Assembly (NCBI RefSeq): GCF_029227915.1
Contig: NC_079880.1
Coordinates: 19,149,501-19,213,500, forward strand
From: Hydractinia symbiolongicarpus
Lineage: Eukaryota > Cnidaria > Hydrozoa > Anthoathecata > Hydractiniidae
Length of the DNA: 64,000 nt
Reading direction: 5' to 3'
Below are positions 47,522 to 59,673 of this stretch, in pieces (the stretch's first letter is position 1; every line of letters starts with the position of its first letter). The position numbers were made by a program, and so were the translations under genes. The notes under the pieces were generated by a model. It did no database searches. It had not been told where the DNA came from and saw only the letters and a list, made by a program, of their open reading frames with translations.

Positions 47522-49078
47522 GGGTTTGCAATCTCTTTTCTTCGCACCAGCAAACCAAAATTGTTTTAAGTATACTTTAGTAGAAAGTACTCAATGAATA
47601 CTTTGATCAATCCCTCTTGTTTACTGATCTTCTAAGGAGGACGAACTTTATGACATTTATTTCTATCGATTTCCATCCAACAGATTTTCTCTATTCTAAA
47701 ATAGCACGTACAGCATGTGTGGTGGAGAATGAAAACAATGTGGGTAGAAAAAAAAGCATTGCTGTAAATAAAAAAGAACTTTTGCGAAATTTATGAAATC
47801 GTTATTAAAAACAAAACATGTAGTCGAAATGAAAAGGAGACGTCGATTAAAATATGTTTACAACAGTCACAACAGTTTTTGTTGGCAATATAAATTTTGA
47901 TTTGAATATGTATTGATTTTAATAGCTATCGACCAAGCGGTAAAACCACAATTTTTTTGTAAAATTTGGCGCATTGATAATAGAAAGGAAAAAGAAAAAA
48001 ATTGAACAAAAGTAACTACAGGCTAAACTTTGAAATGAGCAATATTTTATCAGTTATCAGTTTTTGATCCTCCATATATAGAAGATTTTTATTGTAAAAT
48101 TAATTTTGTCTCTTTGATTGGTTATCTACTTTGCTAATGGCACAAATCACATCTTTGAGGTTTGATTTATTAAAATTTGGCGCCATCTCATCATAGCATA
48201 TTCATCGTTCGAATATCATAGTATTTTGTGAAAAAGGGACTTAAAACATGATAAAATATTGTCATGATAGATATTTCTTAAGTTCAAAGAAGTTTCAACA
48301 AAGACTATTAAATGCTGTTACTACTATAGCACGTAAAATATTCTCGGTTATCCTAAGTGAAAGACCTTATTTTTTATTTTTACTGGTAAGTACTGCTTAT
48401 TTTCATCCTGTATAGCCATAAAGATTTTTTTTACTGTGGAAAGCTTATCATTTCTTTTCTCTGTTCAAGAATTCAATATCACAACAGTCTTAAATACAGT
48501 TTTTGACGATATGAATATTGGTGTGAATAGGTGAGAAAATTCATGTCTATCGACCAAACGATTAAAACCTTAAGAATGTCAATTAAAGATATTGATATTT
48601 TTTTTAGCCACTTAGATTTTGTTCATGGCCAAAATGTATTAAAAGGAAAAGAGGAAAAAGACGCACGGTGAAGCTAAACTTTGAACTGACCAAAATTTAT
48701 TTTTATTGTAAAATTAATTTTCTTTCTTTGATTGGTTATCTACACAGATTTAATACTTCTGTGTACAAAAAATATGAAATTATTATTAAAAAGTTCACAC
48801 AAATATGTTAACGGCTTACGTGTTGAGAACTGAAATTTCTAGACTTTGTTAATGGCCCAAATCACATCTTTAAGAGGTTTGTTATCTCTACATCGAAAAT
48901 CTTTTCAAAAATAATTTCCTATTAACTCTAAAGATACGCACGTGAATTTTTCAGACCTGTATACTGGGATGCATTATATCATGCCTAAAATAGCAGAGGA
49001 ATAACGTTAGGATAACATTTAAAGCCATAGCTATAAATATGGCTACGTATTTTAGAAACATCAGTGCCAAAAGACCAC
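47522..49078. other. No gene; duplicated flank and PLE tail relic
   Basis: Sequence from 47735 resembles the region downstream of MFS copy 1. At 48430-48460 TACTGTGGAAAGCTTATCATT matches the outer end of the Penelope-like tail at 1400-1420 and 3120-3145, so a PLE 3' scrap is present. Confidence 0.4.
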
Positions 49079-50229
49079 CTAAAATACTTGCCGTCTGCTT
49101 AAGCTTCCCTCGTATCCTTCTAAATAACTTTGGTTTTTCGACGACACGAGCTTGACAAATACAACGACTAAGAACAACTGTTCGCCTAATTCGGCAAAAC
49201 TCGCTGCAGTATTGTACAACACTAGTAGTGTGATCTTCGTGTCAAAGCTAAGACGAACATATACAAATATATATTGACATATTAGTAATGTAATAAAAGA
49301 GATCTGGCTTAAAATTCCAATGCAGTAAATATGTACACCACTCAATTTGATTCTAGCACCTGCAAGACACAGCAATAAGACTGCAGTACTTCTGAAAACA
49401 AAACTGATTGCAACAGTCCCGTAAGACATTGATAACACGTCCAATATCAGTACTGGAAAATTTCGACCAAATGCAAGCCCGAGAACGAAACATGAAAATG
49501 ACATGGCGAAAATAAACAAAATAATTTTTGAGTGTAAAGCTTCCTTTAGTATTCTCATTCCATCACCGCCTTGAACTACGCTCTTTTCAGAAAACTCTTC
49601 CTTGCAGGATTCTGATTCTTTTAAGTCAAATTCTCTAGAAAGATCATGCACAAAACACATAACACCGAGCTGTATAATAATGGTAACGGACAGAAGAATT
49701 ATGCCGGATATATTTCCATACTAAATTCGTATTTGACCAAAACGGATATTTAGTTCTGCAAATGGAAGCACAACACAAGGTCCAACCATAAATCCTAACG
49801 TGGAAGCAAAAACCAGATATGACATTTTGCTTTGTACATCTTTGGATGGGTATGATCTAGCTGTTTCTCCTATTAATAAAGGCCTCAATATAATCACACC
49901 TCCATTTAAAAGCTTTCCAAGAAAAGGAAAAATTGGAGACCACGGTATGACATACAATATGCTCCCAATCATGGCTATAAAGTTTAAAATAATAATGATC
50001 ACCTTTGTACGTCTTGTTTTGTCAGCATATCTCGCAACCACCGAAGACAGCAACACCGGTGGGATATAAACTGCAATGTTTATCAAACCATAATATAATT
50101 CTGGATGGTCAGCTCTGATGAGTTTTGTCAAATAAATCCATAGCGTAGGTGTATTTGCACTTCTTTCGAAACAAGAAATGTTGTTTGTCGTTTTTTCTTC
50201 CAAGTTTCAATATCAAATACCTCTTTCAT
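49079..50229 (-). pseudogene. MFS transporter relic, copy 2 (MFSD8-like), one amber codon
   Basis: From ERSANTPTLWIYLTKLIR near 50165 to the stop at 49079 this is one continuous frame, broken only by a TAG at 49723-49721 where copy 1 has CAG (Gln). The motif-A-like loop VVARYADKTRRTK, helix LFIFAMSFSCFVLGLAFGR and the ending LSRRQVF all match copy 1. The 5' end has a deletion: the ATG at 50229 opens MKEVFDIETWKKKRQTTFLV as in copy 1, but about a dozen residues around the first membrane helix are lost and the frame shifts. The protein would therefore be truncated early. This is the least decayed of the three copies. Confidence 0.75.
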
Positions 50230-50640
50230 GGTGAACGCGTATGTTGCAGATGATAAAGCTGCTAATTGCGTCGTCATTGATCATCTACTCACATCCTGTC
50301 TCCTTTGTTAAGATAATATGCTATTGTTCCTCAAAATCGTTGTTGTTACTTAGGTCCCATACAATGGATCAACTGATAACCTTCCAATGCAAACAAAAAA
50401 CAATTTTACAAGCTTGGTTGTTTTAATAAGATCTTTTTTAATAATTACATTTTCCAAATAAGGTGCAAAGTTGAATGTTGTAATTCTCTGAATGGCCCAG
50501 AAAATCATATTTTTATTATTAATGTTTTCCAGTTAGTCGTCAATCCACCTGAGGATTCTTAAATATTCTTTTATATTATTTAATGTGTAGTAATATGCGC
50601 CCGAACCTCGTCTCTAGCTCACTTCTACGACTTTGATATT
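50230..50640. other. No gene; upstream flank of MFS copy 2
   Basis: Resembles 43128-43440 upstream of copy 1 (AATACAATGGA...CTGATAACCTTCCAATGCAAA text), so the duplicated unit includes promoter-side sequence. Confidence 0.4.
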
Positions 50641-51196
50641 TAGGCTCTGGCTTTGCAAAAGCTCAGGTCCAGGCTGATAAAAATAACTTAAAAATGGGTG
50701 GTGGTGTCAGTTATTTCACCCCACTAGATTAAATCGGTCAATGGTTCCAAACCTGGGCCAATTAACCCGATTCGGGATTGATGATGTTGTTGCAACGAAG
50801 GAGAAGGAGAATATTATTCTTCATTCGTGCGTATGATACTCCGGTAATTATCGTCATTCTCCACAACACCACACCGCTAATGAGAGTAGAATCGACTGCT
50901 GTCATCAGTTGCCGTTGATAGACCGATCAGTGAAGAGCTGACTAACGTATCGTAAATTTGTTGTTGTTCTAAGTTCTTAGGAAGAAGCAGAATCCGAATA
51001 GTGGAGCATGACGATAATCTGAGTTATTTCAAAGATAGTAAGAGTTTATTTTCCATTTGTATTTATTTACGTTGTGTTTTGGTGTATTTATTTATTCTCC
51101 ATTTTTGTAGCTTTGAATATTTTGTACATGTTATGTCGATTTTGAACCGAATTCAAAAAGTGGATTAGTGGATTTTTCCACGGGCATTATCGACAT
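50641..51196 (+). mobile_element. Type A Helitron/HINE relic with hairpin end
   Basis: Interior blocks near 50700-50790 (TTATTTCACCCC, CCAAACCTGGG, CGATTCGGGATT) follow the type A plan. The 3' end shows the hairpin GTGGATTTTTCCAC at 51169-51182, then GGGCATTATCGACATA, a decayed CTAG tip. The middle (50800-51100) is unrelated and may be an insertion. Confidence 0.5.
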
Positions 51197-51229
51197 ATAC
51201 ATAATTCGGTTTTTCGCAGCAATTGTATA

Positions 51230-52800
51230 TATGCATTTTTCTATAGAACGAAGAGGAAGACCAACCCGGAAGACGTGCTAGAAGATACACCAGAAGATGA
51301 TATTGACGTAACGCAAACACAAGCTAGTCGTTTGAGGAGCCGACAACTCACACGGAATCAAAAGGTTCGTAGCATAGGCTCTGCTCTTGATATTGAAATT
51401 ATGATCATTTTATATTTTATCAGTTCCCCATCCAGTGCAAAGTGTATCAATTTAGCAACAAGCTCCAAACAAACAACGTTTGCCGCACAAATCGTGTAAA
51501 CATAATACAGGGACTGCAAGAAGTGCAAGCAAAAGCGAATTAGACTGACACTAATCAGGATGCGTTTATTATCTCTCCTGATATGATAAGCAACCTTGTC
51601 ACGTGTTCTAATATAAAAATAAGAAAAATAATCGAAAAGTTGCCTGATGACTTTAAAAAAAATAATGAATATGGTTTTACAGCACTTATCGATTCCTTCG
51701 AAATGAATGCATGCATTGGTGTATTTTTATACAGAGGATTGTAGAAATTGAACACCATGGATACCCCAAAACTTTTTTATAATAAATATGGGCCACCATT
51801 TCTTAGTGCTACAATGTCGAGAAACCGGTCCAATTTTATTCTTGTATATTTTTCGTTTGATGATGAGATTACCCGAGACGATAGAGGGAAGTTAGATCGT
51901 TTTGATGCAATACGCGAGTTTTTTTAGATGTTTAATACGCAATGTATGATGACTTTAGTTCCTGGTCATTATCTTTGTTTAGATGAAATTTTATATGCCA
52001 TGCGAACGCAAATTAGTTTTAAGCAGTACAACTCAAACAAGCCTGCTAAGTATGGTTTACTTTTTATATCCATAAATGCAACACGCTATTTCTTTACATT
52101 TATCGCCGTTGCTTATAGCAGTAAACCGGTTAAATAAGGAGGTGATTATTGTGTTCAGGGTACGGAAAATATCTTACATAGTTTCACTAACCGATTAGAC
52201 CCTGAAGCCTCATTGGCTGGTCGAAACATATCGTTTGATAGATTGTACACATCCCTCAGTTTGGTACTTTGGCTATATAACGAGAAGAACATGACCAGCA
52301 TAGGAAAAATGCAAATCAACCGCGAAGGTATACTGGCTGAAATAACAGATATGAGCCATAGAGAACTACTCTCTTCAAAAATTTACCGGCAAGAAAATGG
52401 CTCATCTTCCCTTTGATCTTACGTGTTTAAAACATCGCCAGGTACAAAAAACGTGGTGTTGATGTCAACAGTAGAATCCATCCTTGGTGTCACGTCAGAT
52501 AATAATAAAGTCAATCCAGCACTTTACAAGCTGTACGACTTCACCAAAGGTGGCACTGATATCAAGGGATTTTTGGCAAGTAAGGTGAAATCTAGGAGAT
52601 GAACGTTGATTGCTTTCACTCAGCTAACCTTTGATCTTGTGATGCAGCTGGTAAAACCTTTCATTGAGCAACATAATACATCAAAGTTGCCCTGAATCGT
52701 CAAGAGTAAGATCGCGTTATCGCTTGGTCGACCAGAACAAACGCACAATATGAAGTTGCGCATTTAGATCCAGCGACCAGCAATAAAAGAGGTCAGTGTA
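51230..52800 (+). pseudogene. piggyBac-type transposase relic, catalytic Asp triad kept
   Basis: A first exon-like frame (51275-51499) is acidic and ends in AT-rich text. From 51547 to 52602 one frame without indels encodes a piggyBac DDE core: MNACIGVFLYRGL, the FxxTMSRNR-like block, HYLCLDEILYAMR (first Asp, 51982-51984), NISFDRLYTSLSL (second Asp, 52237-52239), and LYDFTKGGTDI (third Asp, 52558-52560). Internal stops are TAG 51742, TAG 51925, TAA 52135 and TGA 52414, with the final TGA at 52600. piggyBac transposases cut and paste at TTAA. Two TTAA MITEs in this window have matching tip chemistry, but no link between this copy and them is shown. TIRs of this copy are not identified. Confidence 0.8.
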
Positions 52801-53397
52801 ATGTTTGTTAACGAAATTATATTCGAATTTGAAATTTTGTATCAAATCAACATTTTTGTGACATAAAGTTGTGCTAAGTTTCTGCGGTTATATATGCGTC
52901 ATTATAACTTCTATTTTTATGCGTACTGATGTAATATTTGGACACCTTATCATATTTTTTGCCAAATATGAGAATTTTCACACAATACTTGTCGTTTTAT
53001 TACAATTACAGTGACTGCAGGGTTTTTATCAACCGCTTGTCGATTTGTTTCCCATAGCGATGTCCGCCATTATGGATTTTAATTTTTTTTTTGGAAAATG
53101 GTACTGCAAAGGTTAATTTGATATTTGGCTTTTAGTGATGTAGCATACCTCAATTAGAAATTACCCGGTTGATTCTTTTTGCGACTATGTTTTATGTCAA
53201 CTAACATTGTTTTTTCTTGTTGATCAGGAATGTTTTTAATAAAAACCACGTGTCTAAAGATAAGTTAAAGCTTGCCAGTGGCAAATTTGGAGTATGCTAG
53301 GCTAATCGGGTGGACGTATTTATTTTTTTGCTAAAAGCCTTATCGGTCACATTTAAAAAAGCAGTTCACTCACATAAAAGCCTTGTTGAGTGCGTTT
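52801..53397. other. No gene seen
   Basis: AT-rich sequence between the transposase relic and the second MITE. Confidence 0.5.
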
Positions 53398-53401
53398 TTA
53401 A

Positions 53402-54144
53402 CCCTATTCGGTCCGGGGATTTTCGAACATACTATGACCGGGGGGTGGGGGGGGGCAAAAAAACCCCACCTCAATAACTTTATATAGGGTTGTTCAAATG
53501 GAATAAAACTTGACACGCTTATAGTAAATCATAAAAGGAACAAAATGGCAGCAATAAATTTTTGCTTGCGTCAGCACATTTTCTGTGACGTCATCAGAAG
53601 CTTTAAATTTGTTAAAAATGCCACTATCTGCTTAAAATTTAATTACTTTTGTTCCAGAGCGAATTTTTGCATTCTGTTTAAAGTTTCTGAAAGCTAAATA
53701 AAAGTTAATTAACATATCTTCCGGTTTTTACGTGGATCGCATAAAAAATTGCCAAAAAGTGTCCGAAAATCCGTTTTTTCAGATTTTCGGAGAAAATCCG
53801 ACAAAATCGGGAAATCGGATTAATCACGTGTCCAAATTATGTAAAATGATTCTTCTTAATAAAACAAAGTTGTGTTGCAAGTTTCAAGTTCTAAGGATAA
53901 TCCTAACAGAAGTTATTAAATTTTCCCCATTATAAGGATTTCATAGAGATTTTTAAGGGTAGTTTCCAGTAATGCTAATATCAAAGCCTCTGAAAGGTAT
54001 GGGACCTAGAAATTTGGCATGCAGGTGTTTATTAGATAATTATTGAAACTCAGTAAGTTTAATAGCCATATAACATAGCAATAAGGAGCTATTAAAAAAA
54101 ACCGGAATCCGCCCCCCCCCCCCCCCCCCCCAAACCGAATAGGG
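53402..54144 (-). mobile_element. piggyBac-type MITE, second copy, inverted
   Basis: Flanked by TTAA at 53398-53401 and 54145-54148. The left tip reads CCCTATTCGGTCCGGGG and the right tip ends in CCGAATAGGG after a run of C. The interior is the reverse complement of 12382-13119 with scattered substitutions, for example AAACTTACTG...GCAATAAGGAGC text near 54050. A poly-C run near 54112-54131 distorts the right TIR and may be a sequencing or slippage effect. Confidence 0.9.
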
Positions 54145-54148
54145 TTAA

Positions 54149-54745
54149 AATGCAAATATCATATTAAAGTCTAGCGCATGCTCATAAGTTGTATGGCGTC
54201 ATGTGTAAGAAACCACCTTTAAAAAGTTAGTGGCGATTTTTAATTGAAGTTTTCTTTTATTTATTTTCTTTAAATAAATTAACGCTGGCAGAATAATTAT
54301 GTAATTCATGAATGTTATAAACGATTACCTAATATATGAATCGCTCTTGTGATGAATGATTTCAAAGAAACTGTAATGGTATAAATTACATTTTTTTACC
54401 AATTTTTTTTTAAAAAAATAGGTGGAGTTTGATATTCTCTATCAACTTATAAATATGTAATGAGTTGTCGGTAGTTCGCTTAACACCTTCTTCACATCTT
54501 TGAATAGGCTATTGTTGTAAAGGTCAGGTTGCGAAAAAATCTTTTACGAGTAATTTTAGTTGTTCGTTTTTCACGATGTGTACATGACTTAAAATGTCCG
54601 AAACTCCCCTCCAGGATGGAGAAACTTAACAAAACTTTGCACACGTGCTCATCGATACCTGCTGCAAATGACTTTGTCACATTTTATGTATATTTTGATT
54701 ATTTAAAGAAAAAGACAGGTTAAAACACAAAAGTCGCAAAAATGC
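54149..54745. other. No gene seen
   Basis: AT-rich sequence, no repeat or coding signal apart from chance frames around 54500-54720. Confidence 0.45.
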
Positions 54746-55670
54746 CACTATATGTCGCAACTTGCAACACTATATGTCGTAAACGCCACTATATGTCGCA
54801 AAAACGCCACTATTTGTCGCAATCAAAGTTAACACTATATGTCGCAAATTTTTTTTAGCGAAAAAACACACTTGTGGCGTGGGATGAAGCAACGCTTTTG
54901 TTAAGAGCACTAACGTATGGTTAGTTTACCATTCTTTTAATAAGGTGGCGGAAAAGTGTATAGTCTTAATAATAATAATCTATACTTTTAAACATTTGAA
55001 GATATTATGTTATGTTATGTTATGTTATGTTATGTTATGTTATGTTATGTTATGTTATGTTATGTTATGTTATGTTATGTTATGTTATGTTATGTTATGT
55101 TATGTTATGTTATGTTATGTTATGTTATGTTATGTTATGTTATGTTATGTTATGTTATGTTATGTTATGTTATGTTATGTTATGTTATGTTTAGGTCTTT
55201 TGTTTCATATTTTGTTTAGCAGAACATGTATATAAGATGTTAACTCAAAAGTCAGATTTTTTGGTAACTTTGATTGTATTATTTTTCACTAGTAAACCTG
55301 GGTAAATAAGGCCTTTGATACTAAAATTAAGAACAAAAATTTAAAATCAAGCAAAAAAGAGGTAAACGCAAATGCAAATAAAACCATGTGCCCTTTCTCT
55401 GTATTTATCTTAATTTACCTTTAAAGCAGGGGTTCACATGACAATTAATTTGGAGGGAGTTTCAGTACCAAATTTAGGCCACGCACTTTTAATCCTTATA
55501 ATGCCCTGTACACACCTGCTAAGTTTCAACATCAAATTCGTACGGGAAATAAGCTTTTTGAAAAAAATGGACATATAGTGTCAATTTTGTATTTTCTTTC
55601 GACATATTGTGTTACGACATATAGTGGGGTTTTTTGCGACATATAGTGTTGCAAGTTGCGACATATAGTG
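54746..55670. mobile_element. MITE-like element with arrayed 15-bp terminal motif
   Basis: The left end carries five spaced copies of CACTATATGTCGCAA (54746-54850). The right end (about 55570-55670) carries four copies in inverse orientation. The outer 34 bases (CACTATATGTCGCAACTTGC and on) form a near-perfect TIR. The interior is non-coding and includes a pentanucleotide array. No target duplication could be fixed. Subterminal motif arrays usually bind a transposase. Confidence 0.6.
55005..55192. repeat. (TTATG)n pentanucleotide array, about 37 copies
   Basis: Perfect TTATG repeats inside the MITE-like element. Period-5 translation gives MLCYV-type open frames that are not genes. Confidence 0.95.
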
Positions 55671-56500
55671 TCACGACAGCAAGTACCATGTTGGTTACTG
55701 AAAAAATGTTCTTCTTTGCTGGAAGACTGATGGCATCTAGTCTGTTACAAGGTCGAACTTCACCAGCGTTTTTAGCTGAATGATATTGTTCGTATATATC
55801 AAATGCTCTGGATATACTAGTTACTAATTTGCCCCTCGGGCACCAGTTTCTTCAGAGAAAATAAATAAAACAGGTGGGGATTTATTATATTGTTTTAACC
55901 AAGAATATATATGAATAATTTGTTTGTGTATTTAAATATATAGCATATTTCAAAATAATTCAACTTACTCACCTTTAGATCCTAAATTGTAAATCGAAGG
56001 AGAAGTTTTAAATACATACTGTTAGAAGATGATACTCTGGACATGCCTCAAGGAATTGGTTATCGAGGACTGTCACCCAAGGGGAAATTGAAAAATCGTT
56101 TTAAAATTGATAAGTAAGCAATTTTATTGGTCAATTTGTGTCAATTTTATTTTTTAGGTAGTACTTTAACAGATTGTTTACTTCAAATTTATATGTGCTC
56201 TTAGTTAGACTGGAAAGCGAATATTACACCAGAATAATTTTCCTCCCTTTTGATGCCACAATACAGTATAGCTGGGACAAATAAACATGAAAAAGAAGAT
56301 GTTTAAAACAATTTCTGTGACGTGGTAGTCAAGTTATTATGATGGTAAGTATGTAATATCGTATTACTTCTTTATCATATTACTTCTCTATTTTTTTATA
56401 GATTAATTCTGGTATTTTATTAAAATTTTAAGTTTTGCGGCTACTAAATACCAAGCAGAGCACATTTATTGGTTGATTGCTTATTAAAAAAAATTGCATA
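55671..56500 (+). other. Possible exon at 56001-56113, otherwise non-coding
   Basis: The stretch KYILLEDDTLDMPQGIGYRG followed by LSPKGKLKNRFKID ends at AA/GTAAGC (56113), a good donor. It could be an upstream exon of the HECT-like fragment, but no domain is recognised. Confidence 0.3.
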
Positions 56501-56504
56501 ATTA

Positions 56505-56767
56505 ATTTAGAAACCTGAGACCTAAAATTGGAGGAAATTGTAGAGTTTATAACCGGTGCTGGTAATCTTTCTGCTGATGGTTTAGGACAGCAAATTAAAG
56601 TTACATTTCTACATGGTTGTGTACAGAACTGTAAATGTTTTCAAATCTTTTCCACTTGTGAAATTCAGTTATTTTTACCAGTCCATGTTTCAACATATGA
56701 AATAATGAGAGAAATAATGATAGAGGGGAATAAGAAAAGCACGTGGGTTTGGTCACGTCCGATGTGA
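56505..56767 (+). pseudogene. HECT-type ubiquitin ligase C-lobe fragment
   Basis: The frame reads EEIVEFITGAGNLSADGLG, then KVTFLHGC, then FSTCEIQLFLPVHVSTYEIM. This matches the end of HECT domains, where FxTGS precedes a TC-x-x-x-L-x-LP-x-Y block. The candidate catalytic Cys sits in STC. HECT E3 ligases take ubiquitin onto this Cys before transfer. Only the C-lobe is present; an in-frame TGA at about 56516 lies just upstream, so either the exon begins after it or the copy is broken. The ending (STWVWSRPM, stop) replaces the usual short acidic tail. Confidence 0.5.
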
Positions 56768-58150
56768 AGTAAATGGCACAGAAAAACGAAATATTTTTTT
56801 TTATATTAGTTTGACATTTTTTAAAAAAAGGATGAAGTCTTGACTGTTGAGAACTATGTACAACTCGATTTTCATCATTTTCACCGCCCTGTTTATCAAA
56901 TCTATTCTTTTGTAACAAGCGGTTATCGAGGAAACTGTTTATTCAATTTAATTTTTTTGTCTACCACACCTAGGAAATCCATTTCTTGTTGGTTTGTCAT
57001 CCAAAAAAACAAGAGTTATAATGTATGATATCTCAAAGTTCAGAAATAACTCTTCGCTGCCTTTATATGAATAATTCTTCCTTGTCGGAGTTCCATTATT
57101 GCGGTTATATTTTTCACGAAAAGCATGATAAAAAAGATGATCTGCATATTGAAACAGTGGAGTCGTCATAAGTGGAGTCATCATAAGTGGAGTTGTCATT
57201 CTCCAAAGACAAGACTGAGTTCAGTCAAGCCCCCTTGCTGACAATAATAGTATCAAATTTAATAGTTATGAAAAGTGGCCTGTACCAGGATCTTGTTACA
57301 ATGGCGCAGACTTGCCGAAAATGTCATAAAAACCATGGAGGCTTTTGATGGAGCTTAAGCGTGGTAAATATTCCTGCCTGGCCGGAATACATGCGTTTTA
57401 TTTCGGCAATTAGTCATAAAATAAAACTATTTTGTTTTTGTTGCCAAAGATACAAAAACAATATGGAAAGCAAAAGGGCACGCTTTAAAAATGGTCATAT
57501 TGTTATGGACCAAGTTATGTATTGTACCAGTAGGAAGCAAAGGGTATAGGGACATAGATTAAGGAGTTTACTTTATAGCTTACTCTAGTCTAAAATTTAC
57601 TACTGTCTTCTTGAAATTTTGAATTTAACTCTGGGTTTAAAAACATTATCTAAACATACTAAATTATCATGCTTGCAAGTAATACGTATGTGCAGTATTC
57701 AATTATTATATGATCAGCATAAAATTTAATATGTAAAAACCGATAAAAATTGTAAGGATGCTTCGAATTTAAATGACTACAAGAAATAAACATCATGACA
57801 AAACAAAAAAATTACATAAAAGAATTTGTATATGAAGAATATGTTTTCTTTATTATAAAGTATAAGGTTATTTATTCATGTTACTCTTGTTACCTCTCAG
57901 GTTTATCAACAGTTTTTTTTAACATTACATGATTGAATTTCCGCGCCCGAAGGCGTAGGAAATTCTTTAAAACCGTCGTTTTTTTCTTTCGGAGCATTTT
58001 TTGAGAAAAAATCGACCCTGGGATTTCACGTTCATCTGAGAGGAGGATAGTATTGAACTGACTAACTAACCCTGTCCCAAATGGTCAATTGAACGTCACA
58101 GATTAAAACTTCGTACCCAAGCTCCCTAAGCACTGGGAAATCATCTAACT
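56768..58150. other. No gene clearly supported
   Basis: Short frames such as TCRKCHKNHGGF near 57307 and IPAWPEYMRFISAISHK at 57370-57420 look like exon debris. No domain can be named. The text near 57190-57235 recurs near 60610-60655. Confidence 0.35.
57186..57240 (+). repeat. Short dispersed repeat, copy 1
   Basis: GGAGTTGTCATTCTCCAAAG with CCCCCTTGCTGAC at its end recurs as GGAGTCGTTACTCTCCAAAG and CCCCCCTGCTAAT at 60612-60664. Both follow AAGTGG. It may be the conserved 3' end of a mobile element. Confidence 0.45.
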
Positions 58151-58156
58151 GATGTT

Positions 58157-58650
58157 TCAGGCCAAAATTGGACAAAATTTGGCACACTTAACAAAAAAGC
58201 TATGCTGAACATAATGGTGACATCATAATTTTGATTTCTTGTTACCTAAATGTCATTTTAGGCGAAAATTGGTCCAAAAATTAAAACTACTTTATTTTTA
58301 AAAAGAATTGGCACAGTTAACAAAAAAAGTATGCTGAACATGATGGTGACATCAAAATTTTGGTTTTTTGTCACCTAAATGTCATTTTAGGCCAAAATTT
58401 GTTCAAAAATTAAAACTACTTTATTTTCAACAAAATATGGCACAGTTACCAAATAAAGTATGCTGAACATGATGGTGACATCAAAATTTTGTTTTTTTGT
58501 CACCTTAAATGTCATTTTAGGCCAAAATTTGTCCAAAAATTAAAACTACTTTATTTTCGACAAAAATTGGCACAGTTAATAAAGAAAGTATGCTGAAAAT
58601 GTTGGTCACATCAAATTTTTGATTTTTTGTCAACTAAATGCCGTTTAAGA
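58157..58650. repeat. Satellite of about 120 bp, 4 copies
   Basis: Four tandem copies starting near 58157, 58262, 58389 and 58513. Each has GGCCAAAATT, CAAAAATTAAAACTACTTTA, ATGCTGAACATGATGGTGAC and ACCTAAATGTCATTTTAG. Copies are about 90% alike by eye. No coding frame. Confidence 0.85.
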
Positions 58651-58659
58651 CCATAAACG

Positions 58660-59670
58660 TCTCAACCGCAAGACTTTCAACCATGAATGATAGGCTGTAT
58701 TTTTTGTTAGCAATTTCTTTTATAATATGAGTTTATTATGAAGCATTGCGTTTTGCTTGCGGTTGTTATAACATATAATGTCACTTGTGTGCTTTATCTT
58801 CAAAGCTTCATGCACCAAAACTCTTCGAATGTTTGGCACGATAACACAACGAATTAGTAGGTTGTCATCAAATATTTTGGTAGCGAGCGGAAATTCTTAG
58901 AGGCCCCAGGGCTTCTTGTTACACATTGGTTCCTTCTTGCTAGTTTATATTTGTTGTGAAAAAATGTGTTTGTCTTAATGCGGCTCAACCCATTCTGACA
59001 ACCTGTTCTTGAAATTTTGCATTGTAAACAAAGTTATGGCCTCTAATGTATATATAATTACCAGTGTAATAATTATAATTACTCATGCAATAGATGTAGT
59101 TTTTGAGTATGTCTAGACAGAAAATCATCAATGAAAAAAAAAATATTACAATTCTGTCGTTTTTCTAGAAATCAATAAGTGCCGTTAAGACTTCCAGGTC
59201 GATAAAATTTTGACTGTTTCCATTGATAGGATACATACGCAGCCATTGAAATGCACGCCTACTGGATTGAAGCTCGTGAAAGCTCCTTATTACGGTTGAT
59301 ACGATGCCGATGATTGACTGACATGGGGCGAATTACATCGCGGACAACAAATTTCGTAGACAACACCACTTTTAAAAGGCATATGAATTTGGTTGTTTTA
59401 GGGAAGGTACAACAGTTTACAACTTTCGTAACGTTAAGATAACTTGACATAAAGCTTTAAACCTAATACACATAAACATAAAGCTTTCTCAAATCTATCT
59501 GTCAGCTTACCGCGGTACTGGATAATTATCATCATCATTTCTTCCTCCGACTTTCCTATTTCGCTTGTTTGATGATTGGATCACAAAATGACGATGGATA
59601 CTGGTTAATATGTAATATCTTTTTAGCTTTCTCTGAACCTTCGTGTATATATGACCATGTACTACAACTC
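58660..59670. other. No gene seen
   Basis: AT-rich sequence without a recognisable coding, RNA or repeat signal. Confidence 0.45.
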
Positions 59671-59673
59671 AAA

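Noticed and set aside
49721-52602. Stop-codon reassignment, because several relics have stops but few indels
   Set aside because: All three stop codons occur inside relics, and the intact secreted-peptide gene and the first ORF end in normal stops. Ordinary pseudogene decay explains it.
54945-55235. Frames with MLCYV repeats
   Set aside because: Pentanucleotide array translation.
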